Shown one piece after another: positions 31,383 to 41,577 of a stretch of 64,000 nt of DNA. The translations under genes and the position numbers were made by a program. Every line of letters starts with the position of its first letter. Within the stretch, counting starts at the first letter, position 1. This stretch comes from Nymphaea colorata (lineage: Eukaryota; Streptophyta; Magnoliopsida; Nymphaeales; Nymphaeaceae): NCBI RefSeq assembly GCF_008831285.2, contig NC_045148.1:10545001-10609000 (forward strand). Direction: 5' to 3'. The notes below the pieces were generated by a model that searched no databases, was not told the origin of the DNA, and saw nothing but the letters and a program-made list of their open reading frames with translations.

Positions 31383-31683
31383 AAGGCAGGAGAGAGAGAA
31401 ACAGAGGGAGACGGACGTGTTAATCGTCGCCGGAGATACGAGATTCCTCGGATTCCGGCCGGAAAAAACGAAGGGTGAGGGAAGAGAGATAGTAAACCAA
31501 TCAATTGACGAACGGAAGTGGAGAGCCCATTGGACTGAGGCCTGAAATAAACGTAAAGATACAGAGGGAAAGAGAGAGAGAGGAACGAATTGCTTATCAA
31601 CACTGAGCACAATCATCCTGCCAGAATCGAGTTGGAGAGGAACCCGTCCTTTCAGGAGAGAGCAAGGGAGGCAGGAAGAGAGG

Positions 31684-32280
31684 TCAACATCGTGCAGCAG
31701 CGGAGAGGAGATCGGCGAGGGCGCTCATGACCTTCACCTGCATTTCCAAGGCAGCGATGTAGTCAGTAGCCTCCTCGATCAGCGTCGGAGCCGCGAGCTT
31801 CCGTCCTCCTGGAATCAGCCTCCCGAGCGTCATCAGCCGGCTGCCTACCGCGGCACCGCCTCCACCTCCCTGTCCGCGCTTCCGCTTCCGGCGGATCTCC
31901 GGCTTAGACGGTGACGGCTCCATCTTCGCCGCCCTCCGACGCGCCGAGACTTCCCTAAGACGCCGCCACTGGAACTTCCCCCGGCGCCGGCGCCAACGGG
32001 CAAGGATCGCCCGGCTCCACCGCGACTGGCCCCTTGCCGTTATAGCTAGGGCGGAGTCGGCCGCCTCCTTCACAATCAGCGACGGGGAAACCCCTGGCGG
32101 CGAAGCGGCACTCCGTCCTGCTGATCGGAGTGCCCTCAGAAGCCTCCCGGTGTAGCTCCTCTGCTCCGAACCAGTTCTCCAACGAGAGCTTCCTGCCGAC
32201 GCCTCTTCCTGCCCGTCGACATCCATCTCGCCTTCCCCCGGCTTCGGTGGGGCGTCAGCCGAAGGACTTTCCGGCGTCAT
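31684..32280 (-). CDS. Atypical (non-DNA-binding) bHLH transcription regulator, IBH1/AIF type
   Basis: Single exon, 198 residues. The frame stays open upstream to 32538, but the ATG at 32280 (MTPESPSADA) is chosen because a TATA box lies at 32388-32396, so upstream codons are not transcribed. Residues 32-52 (SRWRTGSEQRSYTGRLLRAL) and 72-100 (EAADSALAITARGQSRWSR) are hallmark blocks of this subfamily. The helix-loop-helix is about 145-192: SRLMTLGRLIPGG, short loop, TLIEEATDYIAALEMQVKVM. The basic His-Glu-Arg DNA contacts are missing, and only a Lys/Arg stretch (130-136) stands before helix 1. Known members act in the nucleus as dimers that block growth-promoting bHLH factors in brassinosteroid/gibberellin responses. 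That role is inferred. Codon use is very GC-rich, unlike the surrounding DNA. Confidence 0.88.
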   Translation of the reverse strand: MTPESPSADAPPKPGEGEMDVDGQEEASAGSSRWRTGSEQRSYTGRLLRALRSAGRSAASPPGVSPSLIVKEAADSALAITARGQSRWSRAILARWRRRRGKFQWRRLREVSARRRAAKMEPSPSKPEIRRKRKRGQGGGGGAAVGSRLMTLGRLIPGGRKLAAPTLIEEATDYIAALEMQVKVMSALADLLSAAARC

Positions 32281-32307
32281 CTCTGCCAGTCTCCGTCTCC
32301 GGCCTCT

Positions 32308-32331
32308 GAGAGAGAGAGAGAGAGAGAGAGA
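32308..32331 (-). repeat. (GA)n tract in the bHLH leader
   Basis: About 12 units, read as CT repeats in the transcript, between the TATA box and the start codon. Pyrimidine tracts of this kind are common in plant 5' leaders. Confidence 0.8.
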
Positions 32332-32387
32332 GGCGGGGGGAGGGTCTAACGCGTGGCTTTGGAAGCCGTAAACTGTGACGGGACTCT

Positions 32388-32396
32388 TATTTATAT
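32388..32396 (-). promoter_or_regulatory. TATA box of the bHLH gene
   Basis: Reads atataaata on the minus strand, 108 bp before the chosen ATG, which predicts a start site near 32360 and a leader of roughly 80 nt. Confidence 0.75.
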
Positions 32397-32539
32397 CGGA
32401 CGGACCTTGAGCCAACGGCGCCGTTCGCTCTATGAGACCCCGCATGACCTTACTGACCCTTCCTTTTCGAAAAATTACCAATACGTCCCTCTCTTTTGCA
32501 TGAATTGACCTGTACTTTTCATAATTTCGAATCCGCACT

Positions 32540-35500
32540 TATATTTTCAATAATAAAGAAATCATTTCCTAAGATCGTTGATTAATTTGATTAATCGTTT
32601 ACAATCTTATAATTTTGATGAATTTCTTATGTTTTTTAAAACCTTACGGCTTTGAAGTTCAAGGTTTGTTTACACAATTGTATGCTTGTAATTATATGTC
32701 ACGCATGTTCTAGGGGAAAGTGAGCAATTAAAAATGCAACGTGGAGTTTGAATGACATCTCCTTCTAACTCAGTTTTGTAAAAATTAGGTTTAAGACGAA
32801 TTTAAATGCATTTTTCTAATTTGTACTCAGAAAAAACAAGCTCACAAGTGATATTGAAGCACTTCTTGAGCATATACAAAGTTACAATCTAAGGAATGCG
32901 GACCCAAGACAAAGCAGGAGGATGCCAACAATTGAAATTAGACCAAAACTTGGAGTAATTTGAACCAATGGTGGAGCCAAAATTTACCGCGGCCGGCTTT
33001 GGTCTCATGGTGGCAGCAGCTCATAAGTCCACTTTTCATTTAGAAACATCAGACAATACGCAACACCAGCCCACATGTAGCTCTGCCGCTCTATGTGTTG
33101 ATCGAGCTTGCTCCATGTTTATATTTGCGCCTCTTTTCTTGACACAAATTTTTGTGGGTTCTTAATTATGTCAAGCACCATAATACCATCTTTCCATCTG
33201 TTGACCTCAAGTGCAACCTTTATAAACTTAGGCGAAGGTGCAGAAGACTCCCTGCAAGATTTCCATCACTCATTTTAAGATATTTCAATGGAAAAATCTT
33301 CCAACAGACACCTAACACATACAGAGTGACATCTATGAATCTTGGATCTCAAGAATCTTTCCATACACATATGTGCGTGCGTGCGTGCGTGCGTGCGTGG
33401 ATGGATGGGTACAAAGGGAAGGGCAAGAATGTAATTTGAGAAAAAGCTGAGACAGATGCGACCCACAGTAAGAGAGACAGCCATTTCTTAGCCCACTAAG
33501 GTAGCATGGACCCACCCTTCTTTTTTTTTTTTCTTTTTTTTTCTTAAAAAAAAGAGGTTTGTATTTTTTAGATTAAGCGAATAAATTTATTAGTTTACTG
33601 GAGTTAAAGGGAGGTCGGAAAGTTGGCCGGAGTAGGTAAGGAATCAGGGGTTGATGTTCGCCACCCAATTTAGACTATTTTAATAAACGAAAGAGAGAAA
33701 GGGGAGGTGCTTAGTCTTCACTCCGAAGAAAGACGAAAATGGCATTTGACTGTAAAATGACAAAAATACCCTTTAATTCCTTGACTGTAAAATGACAAAA
33801 ATACCCTTTAAGGCGGTCGCTTTTCCTTAGGTATTCATCTCTTAAAGTAGCAATATGAACTAAATCTATTAGAAAAGGGGCTGCCAAGATGATGATTGAG
33901 ACTAGATTAGAAGTTTTGGAAATGTGGGTTTTCACCTTTTGATCGATCTTAAATAGGAACATGAACTAAATCTCTTGTTGGATCACTAGAAAAGGGGCTA
34001 CCAAGACGATGACTGAGGCGAGATTTGACATTTTCGAAATGCAGGATGCAGACTGATGAATCCTTTATGTAGGTAAATTTATGTAAGATATGATTTGAGA
34101 CGAGATTGGCATTTTTTTAAATGTGGGATGAAAATGGGTATGGCTTCTAAGTAAGTTGACGCAAAACAGTAGCAGCAGAGTTACGTGTGGGCTGGTGTGG
34201 GCAGTCGCACACACACCTGTTCTTGAAAAATTTTTTATTAAGAAGGAGTTGAACCTAGGTCCAATCGGTCAGATATAGTGCCCACACCGGACTTACGTCA
34301 ATTTCGCATAGGCACTAAACCCACTAAAATAAGTGCCCGTCTGATAAAATTTTTTTGGCTCTGCCACTGCTGCAAGATGAACGGGATGAGATCCGGCATT
34401 TTTGAACTGTATGATGCAACTGGATTGTACTTCTGGGTAAATTTATGCACTCCAAGATCTAGTTCAATATGATTTTATATAGTTGACTGGATTTGGTTCT
34501 AGAGTGGAATGCAACCTTTGACGCGGTTTAATATTATCTATTTTGATCATCAAGCCCCCATTAATGGGGTTCAAATTCAAGTCAATTATCCAATATATCA
34601 GACCCATTTGCATCCCTAGCTATTGAGATGATTGCTAAAAAAAAAACACGTCTTTCTTTTCTTTTTATTGTAGAAGTGCAAGCAAATTTTATTCAAAGGA
34701 AGATGCATTGTCGGTAGGGGCGGAGCTAAGAATTTTTTATGAGGGAAGCCGAATTAAAGTTTCTAAATTTCGATACGGGTAAAAATATCATTTTTTAAAA
34801 TTTTTATACAGGACAAGTAAAATTTTCTAAAATTTACATGTAATTTTCTAAAATTTCCCTGATTGTCGAAATATGATAAGGGACGTAAAATGGTTCAGCT
34901 TCAAGTCAAGTTAGATTGTTTACCAAATTCGACTCTTAATTCAGATTTTGCAACTGAATTTGGATTTTGATTCGGATCCCCATTCTTAATGCTGAATTTG
35001 AACCCAACTACTATGTGATCTACATTCGTGCATTACCAAGTTGGTTTTTAATTAATGGGGTTCTACTTGCATTATCAACTTCAGATTTAATGAAGCTCTA
35101 TTCTGAATCCAATTAATAGTTGGATCAAATTTCAATATCAGATCTGACTAAACAAGTTAAAAATAAGATCAGGAATCGGATATATCCAATTTTTTTACAT
35201 CCTTGAAGAGGACAACGGCTTTGTTAAGTCCCTTTCCGTATATTGCTGACCACGTTCTCCACACTGCTACCACACCTATGTTCCATCGTCCTTGTCCTCA
35301 TTTATCTTGAACTCCAAACTTTGTGCTCGACCAAGTTCAGTGAACTTGTCTCTCTCTATGCATCTTCTCAATATTCTCATCCAAATCCATTTGAAAGGAA
35401 AATCTAGGGTTTGTGAACTCCCCGGAACGCCGGCACACTTGGGCCGGATGCCGGAGTACTCTCGGAGGCCACCCTAAGGAACACTGTTCCGAAGTATGAT

Positions 35501-37020
35501 TACATTGTATTCTTGGAACACATGTTTTTACGAGACGATATTCAGATCATACATTCTTATCCTAGGAGTTGGTTTTGATTCGATCGAAAAACAGCAGTGA
35601 TAAGCACACCATGTTTCCTTAGAGCGGATCTTTTAAGAATATGTGTTCCAAAAACATAACGTTCTTCTCCTAAATACGCTTTTACATTTAAAGAAGTATT
35701 TGGGTACCGACCGGATAGTACTGTATTGCTCTCGCCCGTCCTTTCCATGCACCTCAAAAGGAAAATACTTTAGAAAGGCAATATGAATAAAGTGTACAGG
35801 GTCAGTATTTTTGTTGCTTAGTGTATGTGTATATGTGTGTGTGTGTATATGCATGCATGAATGCACCGGGTTGCCGACGGGGCTTCAACAAAGCAAATGT
35901 AGGTCCCTTGAGTGCCTTTGTAGTTAAAGCTGACTAATATCTTAGAATGAAACCAACGAAAGCTGCTTGTGCTTTATACCCTTTTGTCAGTCCAGATTAA
36001 CAACAGAAAAGTAGCTGTCTTTTCTCTTCTTTACTTCTCAATATTCCAGTCTTTCCATATACAAAAGGCAATTGACAAATTATAAAATGAGAAAGCAAAA
36101 GTTTTCCTTACCAAATTCATCCCTAACTCATACCCATTTGAGAAATCGATCCATGCTTGATTGCTCAATTTCATAAATATATCCTTGATTATTTCACATT
36201 CCCATCAAATTTTGCAGCCTTATGATAGTTATATGGGCAGCAAACAAGTTTATGTGATCTGAAAATATGAGCTTCATAAATTAAACTCATTTGGTATGCA
36301 AAACCAATTGCTGGAAAGATTGAAAAATACATATCCAGCTATATTGAAGAACAAGAAAAGATTGTGGTAGATCACCAAGGGAAGAAGACTGAACTTGAAA
36401 CTTCATTGCTTTCCTTGGTCGTGTTTCTCTCATTCATTGACAAGAAACTTTATGAAATTCATAGGATGACATCACAAGGCCACTGAAAAAGGGGTCCATG
36501 ATCAGGTGGTTGGGGTTAATGATTTGCAAAATGGGAGACAGTGGTAGACCTTTGGCTTGGCTTATTGATATGAGCATCTATTGATTATATAAAACTTAGC
36601 GTCACATGACAAGATAGGGGTCATGTCACATCATACCTTACGCGAAAATTTAAATAAAAAGCATTATGTTCCTGTTAAATGCCTGCTGAGGGTAAGCCTC
36701 GGACTTTTATTTTCAAAAAGTTGAAATTAAAATTAAAATAACAGATTTTTTTACTTAATTTATAGTATTTTTTTTCTTTTCCTTTGGGGGAGAAAAGTAC
36801 AAAAGTTTACCCTTACCTTCCTCACACCCTTTCATGCAAAGGGTATTTTGGCCTTTTATAAATTGCATTTAGTTCTTTCTTTTCAAAAAAAAGGCAATTT
36901 AGTCATGGCATTTAATCTGCGACGGCGTTGACAATGCTTAATTAATTTTGACACAGCCGATCTTGCATATGCAGTCATGAGAGGCCTTGTCTGGGACACA
37001 ATATCACTTTTCCTAGTTGC
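32540..37020. other. Intergenic DNA with old repeats, no gene seen
   Basis: It holds a (GTGC)n tract (33374-33398), a 35-bp tandem pair starting ttgactgtaaaatgac (33746 and 33781), and loosely repeated 100-bp blocks about 33850-34130. A MITE-like remnant (34160-34375) and degenerate aattcggat-type repeat words (34560-35200) follow. Small open frames such as 35292-35477 have no recognised content. Confidence 0.55.
34160..34375. mobile_element. MITE-like remnant related to the element at 41288
   Basis: The left part (agagttacgtgtgggctggtg) and the right end (tttggctctgccactgctgc) resemble the left part and right end (ctggctccaccactg) of the hAT-like element at 41288-41479. No clear target duplication remains, so the limits are approximate. 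Another relative may lie at 38885-39035 (tctggctcggccactg). Confidence 0.45.
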
Positions 37021-37028
37021 ATTCGTAT

Positions 37029-37236
37029 CGTAGTTGGCAAACTCACTGAGCTTACTCGAGAGCCACCCAACTCAACTCAGTTCATCAAGAAATACGGCCA
37101 TGAGTTAAGGTTGGCCCGACTCGCCCGATCGATGATTTACATTATGGTTATTTGAATATTTGATGGAGTCAAGGAGTCAACTTGCCGATCCAATGACCCG
37201 CCGATCTCAGTCTAAGTCATGGGTTTGCCAACTATG
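37029..37236. mobile_element. MITE, hAT-like, 14-bp terminal inverted repeats
   Basis: Left end cgtagttggcaaac, right end gtttgccaactatg: inverted copies with one mismatch. It is flanked by attcgtat (37021-37028) and attcatat (37237-37244), an 8-bp target duplication with one G/A change as expected from CpG decay. Length is 208 bp and no coding sequence is present. A second member of the family is at 46159-46407. Confidence 0.82.
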
Positions 37237-37805
37237 ATTCATATTGAGTCTGTTTTTTGGAGCATTACGTTCACGGTGAAGCTGCTGTATTTTTGAGATT
37301 GAATATCTCAAATTATTTGTTGTGCCGTCTAGTCCACCCATTCAAACATGGCATACATGAACTTAGGTAAGAGCTTTTCATGATTGCCAATGTAAGATTA
37401 AAGTTGAACCAGTACAAGAAAAAGGGTAGATAAACGCATCACTAATATTTTTAAGATTATAAATAAAATCATTGCAGTAAATGAAAAAAGGTAGATAAAC
37501 GTCTCGTTTTTTTCACTTTTTTCATGTTTTTAGTTTTTTTAATGTGAAACAGTTTTCTTTCATTTTCTATTTTTTATTTGTTGCAAATCTACTTATTTTT
37601 TAATGTTTGTGTTATTAATTTCTCACTTATTTCATTTTCTCCTATTTTTAGTTTTTTTAAATTTTAAAAAATTTACCATATTTTTCTTATTTTTTTTAAG
37701 GTCGTCCGTATTATAACCGAGAAAACCTCACTGTTTAACACTCGAAGATGTTATTTGTGGCTACGATTCAACGTAAAACTTTAGACCTGGCTCGGTCTAT
37801 CGATT

Positions 37806-37897
37806 TAAGGGCATTTGGTAACAAGAACATTGTACTAGAGTTTGGACAGATTTATGAAACACCAATGTAACATTCTTGAGTTACTAAATGCCCCCTT
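37806..37897. mobile_element. Short foldback or Tourist-like MITE
   Basis: Left ttaagggcatttggtaac and right gttactaaatgcccccttta are imperfect inverted copies about 90 bp apart. The flanks read taa/ttaa, compatible with a 3-bp TAA duplication as in PIF/Harbinger elements. Confidence 0.5.
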
Positions 37898-37899
37898 TA

Positions 37900-38527
37900 A
37901 TGAACCAGACTAAGTTAAAGCGCAGGCCCCTCATGAGAGAACAAATTATGGGTCAGTTTAATGGGTCGACTCAGCCCGACCCAATGCCCGGTCTTAGTTC
38001 TTAATTTTTTAAATCACATGATTTCAACATTGGGAAACTTTTATGCTGGGCTAGCAAGGTTTAACTAAAGATTAGATCATAGTTTATATATATAATATGC
38101 ATATAATGATGCAGACATTGGTAGGCACATGCACATATATTCTTTGTTGACCCACTGACTGATTGATGTAGCATCTGCCACTAGGCTTATTTTGGAGTCT
38201 ATCTCCCGTCGGACGACAATATAATTAAAACCATAGTTTATAGGAGCCCGAATAACATGGTTTTTTTTGTTTATAAATTGCTCCCCCCCTTAGTTTCTTA
38301 GCGCACTCAAGATAATGTGTGGACAAAAGAAGGCCATGAAGGTCGCTCTCGTGTCCACCATGATCTAAAAGCGACGCTCATTTTATGCTCAATAAAATAA
38401 CCCTAGTATTCGAGATGATTGTTGCAAATTTGGCCCTTTGCTTCCCTTTCCATTATAGGCAATCTAGGGTTAGGTCCAGGTGCACTCTCTACAGAGAGAG
38501 AGAATATATATATATATATATATATAT

Positions 38528-38558
<31 letters not shown>

Positions 38559-39700
38559 CCATGCATAGATTTCACGGCAAAGGCAAAAGTTGGTGTTAGT
38601 CAGACTCCTATCATTTGAAAGAGTTAATAAGCCTTGAAAATCGTGCTCCACCCCGGCATTTGATGTATTCAAAATCATAAAATTTTAAAATCGAAACGCT
38701 CATTTTTTAAGAACTTGGATTTCCTAAACAAACAGGACATTTTGTTTCTAGAATTAAGAAATTGAAGCCTGGAATTTTGATTTCATTCCAGCTTAAGGAG
38801 TTATGATTGTGGAATTTTGATTTTTTGAATCAAAATTTTAAACCGTCAAATGCCCCCTAACTCTACTATACCGAATCATGTGGACTTGTGTGGGCAGTTG
38901 CCCACACTGTCCTATAATTGTTTTCCGCCACATTGGTGCTTTCGGTTATCTTCTCGTTTGTATATACCGGTGCCCTTAAAAGTTTATTTTTCTAATTAGT
39001 GCCCTTCAACCCAAAAGTTTTCTGGCTCGGCCACTGGTTGTTGAAAAGAAGTCTTGCACCCGACTTGATGGCCTTAGGTTCAACCCCCACCCCGCCCCCC
39101 CCCCCTGCTCACCTGCTTCTATCGGAAAAAGATTCGGGTGGCATGGTCTCTTGTTGTCAAATATTTCACCATTTGTCGAACGAGAATGCATCCACGTGTG
39201 CATGTCTGTCACAAAGCAAATGTGACCAAGTATTATTAGTTTTGGAAGTAATATATATATATTTTTTATGTCGCTTTTTATGTATATATATGTGTATGCA
39301 TGCAACTGAAAATTTGCGGGGCGAGTCCTTAGCACATGCACCACGCCCACAACCAGTCAAATTGTGCTCAAAGGAGCAACAAAAAGGTGTTCTATTATTG
39401 GCTGGTAGGACCCAACTCCATGAAAACGTTGTCCCCAAAAAGAATCATTCAAGAAAAAGAAAGATAGAGACATTTGACTCTTGTCTGTCTTTCCTTCAGG
39501 AAAGAAAAATCCCCTGGTGAGCCCTAACCACAAAGCGCTGAGGACAACACCAAAGAAAAAAAAAATCGATATATCTTTTTAACCATTTAGTAACTTTAGT
39601 TCCATATTATTTGTTAATAAACCAAAGTTCGTCAATTAGTTTTGGTGATTTGTCGATCATTCTTATATGATCTCGTATCAAAATGATTGGAATGTGACTC
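37900..39700. other. Intergenic, no gene seen
   Basis: It contains the GA/TA/GA microsatellite at 38491-38558, a run of ccccccc..cccc near 39090-39104, and MITE-like fragments (aaatgcccccta about 38847, ggcagttgcccacac about 38895). Open frames on both strands near 39000-39500 are short and low-complexity. Confidence 0.5.
38491..38558. repeat. (AG)n(TA)n(GA)n microsatellite
   Basis: A short AG run, about 12 TA units, then about 14 GA units. The order resembles the compound tract at 18183, although the left arm is not its inverse. Confidence 0.9.
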
Positions 39701-39703
39701 TGT

Positions 39704-41577
39704 GCTGCAAACGGGGATTCACCGATGTGTAAGTTGAAGTACGAGAAGAACGACATCTCAAAGCATTGAAAGTAGGCTTTATACCCTATAAGCCTTTGAA
39801 CAGTATGATAAAATACTCCTTTTATTCACTTCAAAACATGTGGTAAAATGAATCTTTTCTTTTTTGTTCATGTTTTTTCAAACGTGCATGAAAACTTGTT
39901 TTCACAGCGACCAACATAAAAACCAAGATCAGATGAGCACTCTTCCTTTCTCATCTTCTATCATATAAATGAAAAGAATGGGAGAGTACCTGCCATCGTC
40001 CATTAAATTGGATTATGCGCTAACATGTATACATACACATAACTTATGCTTTACATTGGCAATCTTGACAAGTACTTTGTGTTGCAGAAGCAGAAGGTTC
40101 ATTGTGGTATTAGTAGAGATGAAAATCACATCGCGAAGCAAATATTTTTCATTTTGAAACAGTTAGGTGAAGAACTGAGTTTAGGTTTAGGAAGGGAACT
40201 ACAAGACAGTCAGGGCGGGCATTGCCCACCCTAAAATAGAAGTAAATGTGTGGATCTTTTAGGTTAGAGTAGAAAAATCAACATGGCTATGCCATTATTG
40301 CTTGTTTATGACAACGATGATGATGATGATAAGGACAATGATATGAAGAAGAAGAAGAAGAAAAGTGTAAGCTTTTCTTTCTCCACATTTGATTGCTATG
40401 CAAGGGAGCACGTGCATCATTGCACCGTCGCAAATGACCATATTCACTGGAAAAAGAAAAAGAAAAGATTGTGCCTGCAAATCTAAGACATTCACTGACA
40501 CAACCAATGGACAACATGGGGGGTGCTATCAATAGTGGCGGTAAAAAAAACTGCCAGTAAACTGACATCTTGACTGGCATTACATGAGAATGTGCCAATT
40601 AAGCTCGGACATGTACTGGCGCATTCATACACAATGTGTTAGAGAAGGTCTGATCGAAGGCGGCTTCTATAGTGAAGCAACGATGCATGCGTTGTTAATG
40701 GTCTACTCTACCTTCATCACCAACGCTACGTCTCAGCGTGTAAGAGAAGCGTTTATCACTTTATCTCCTTCGGTAGCTTATGAGTAATTGCTGGCCAAGG
40801 TATCTGCTGCATCACATATGGTCGCTCCATCTCTGACGCATTCTTTCCTTGGTGATCTCTCTTGAGGTTGATGCAACACAAAATCTGTCCATATACTGTA
40901 AACATCCCCTAAAGTTAGTCTTATAAGAACAATATACAATAACAAAAATGGCACTTTAAAGTCTAATCTAAGCCTATGAAGACTGTTACAAATTTTTCTT
41001 TATATGTTGAATTCTTGTAGCCATTTTCTCCTTTACATATTTGGTGCCCATTGAAGATCTAAAACTAGAAACATTAGTACCCATTCGCTGGAAATTTATG
41101 GTTTTACCTTTTCATCAACTTATTTTTTATTTTATAAAAGTTCATCCAAAATTAATTTGAAATTTTGGGAAATAAAATAAGCAAAGAGTAGTGTGCAAAC
41201 TTACTTTTGTTTCAGACATGAGAGATTAATGGTATGATGCAAGTTTGAAACTCAAGGCTAGATTCGAGTCTTCAACTTCACACCCTTCAGTAGTGGAGCT
41301 ACTATACCCAGGCCAGCTCCTAAAATCTTGCATTGTGATTAAGGTGAACCTAGGTTCAGGTAGGTCTAGCCGCACATGGTACCTACATCAGACCTGAGTC
41401 AGTGCCATGCAATCACTCATTCTCTTCAGCGAGAGATCAGTTAGTTCCTCTAAGCCAAAATTTTCTGGCTCCACCACTGACACCCTTCATCGCATTCTTC
41501 TTTTACCATATACCAACTTAGTAAAACTTGAAATCTAAGGATGAAAGCCGACTCACCCTGATCTATACCGGCCGATA
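39704..41577. repeat. Segmental tandem duplication, copy A (1,874 bp)
   Basis: It starts ctgcaaacggggattcacc, and copy B starts ctgcaaatggggattcacc exactly 1,874 bp later. Shared landmarks include aactgccagtaaactgacatc, gtgccaattaagctc, cattgaagatctaaaactag and, at the end, gccgactcacc. It contains the hAT-like MITE at 41288-41479. No gene is recognised in it. The open frame around 40584-40787 has a matching one in copy B, but without known motifs. Confidence 0.85.
41288..41479. mobile_element. hAT-like MITE with 8-bp target duplication
   Basis: It begins cagtagtggagc and ends gctccaccactg (inverted copies, one mismatch). Flanks are acaccctt at 41280-41287 and again at 41480-41487, a perfect 8-bp duplication, which fits hAT transposition. 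It is 192 bp long and non-coding. Confidence 0.82.

Noticed and set aside
31684-32538. Longer 284-codon bHLH frame
   Set aside because: The extra 86 codons lie across a TATA box and a GA tract, and the family-like N-terminus begins at the ATG at 32280.
34250-34275. aggtccaatcggtcag shared with the pol/LTR joint at 5797
   Set aside because: The surrounding sequences do not align further. Treated as a chance 16-bp match, although a search could test it.
39000-39520. 173-codon plus-strand frame
   Set aside because: It runs through a poly-C tract and MITE-like fragments, overlaps equally long antisense frames and shows no domain.
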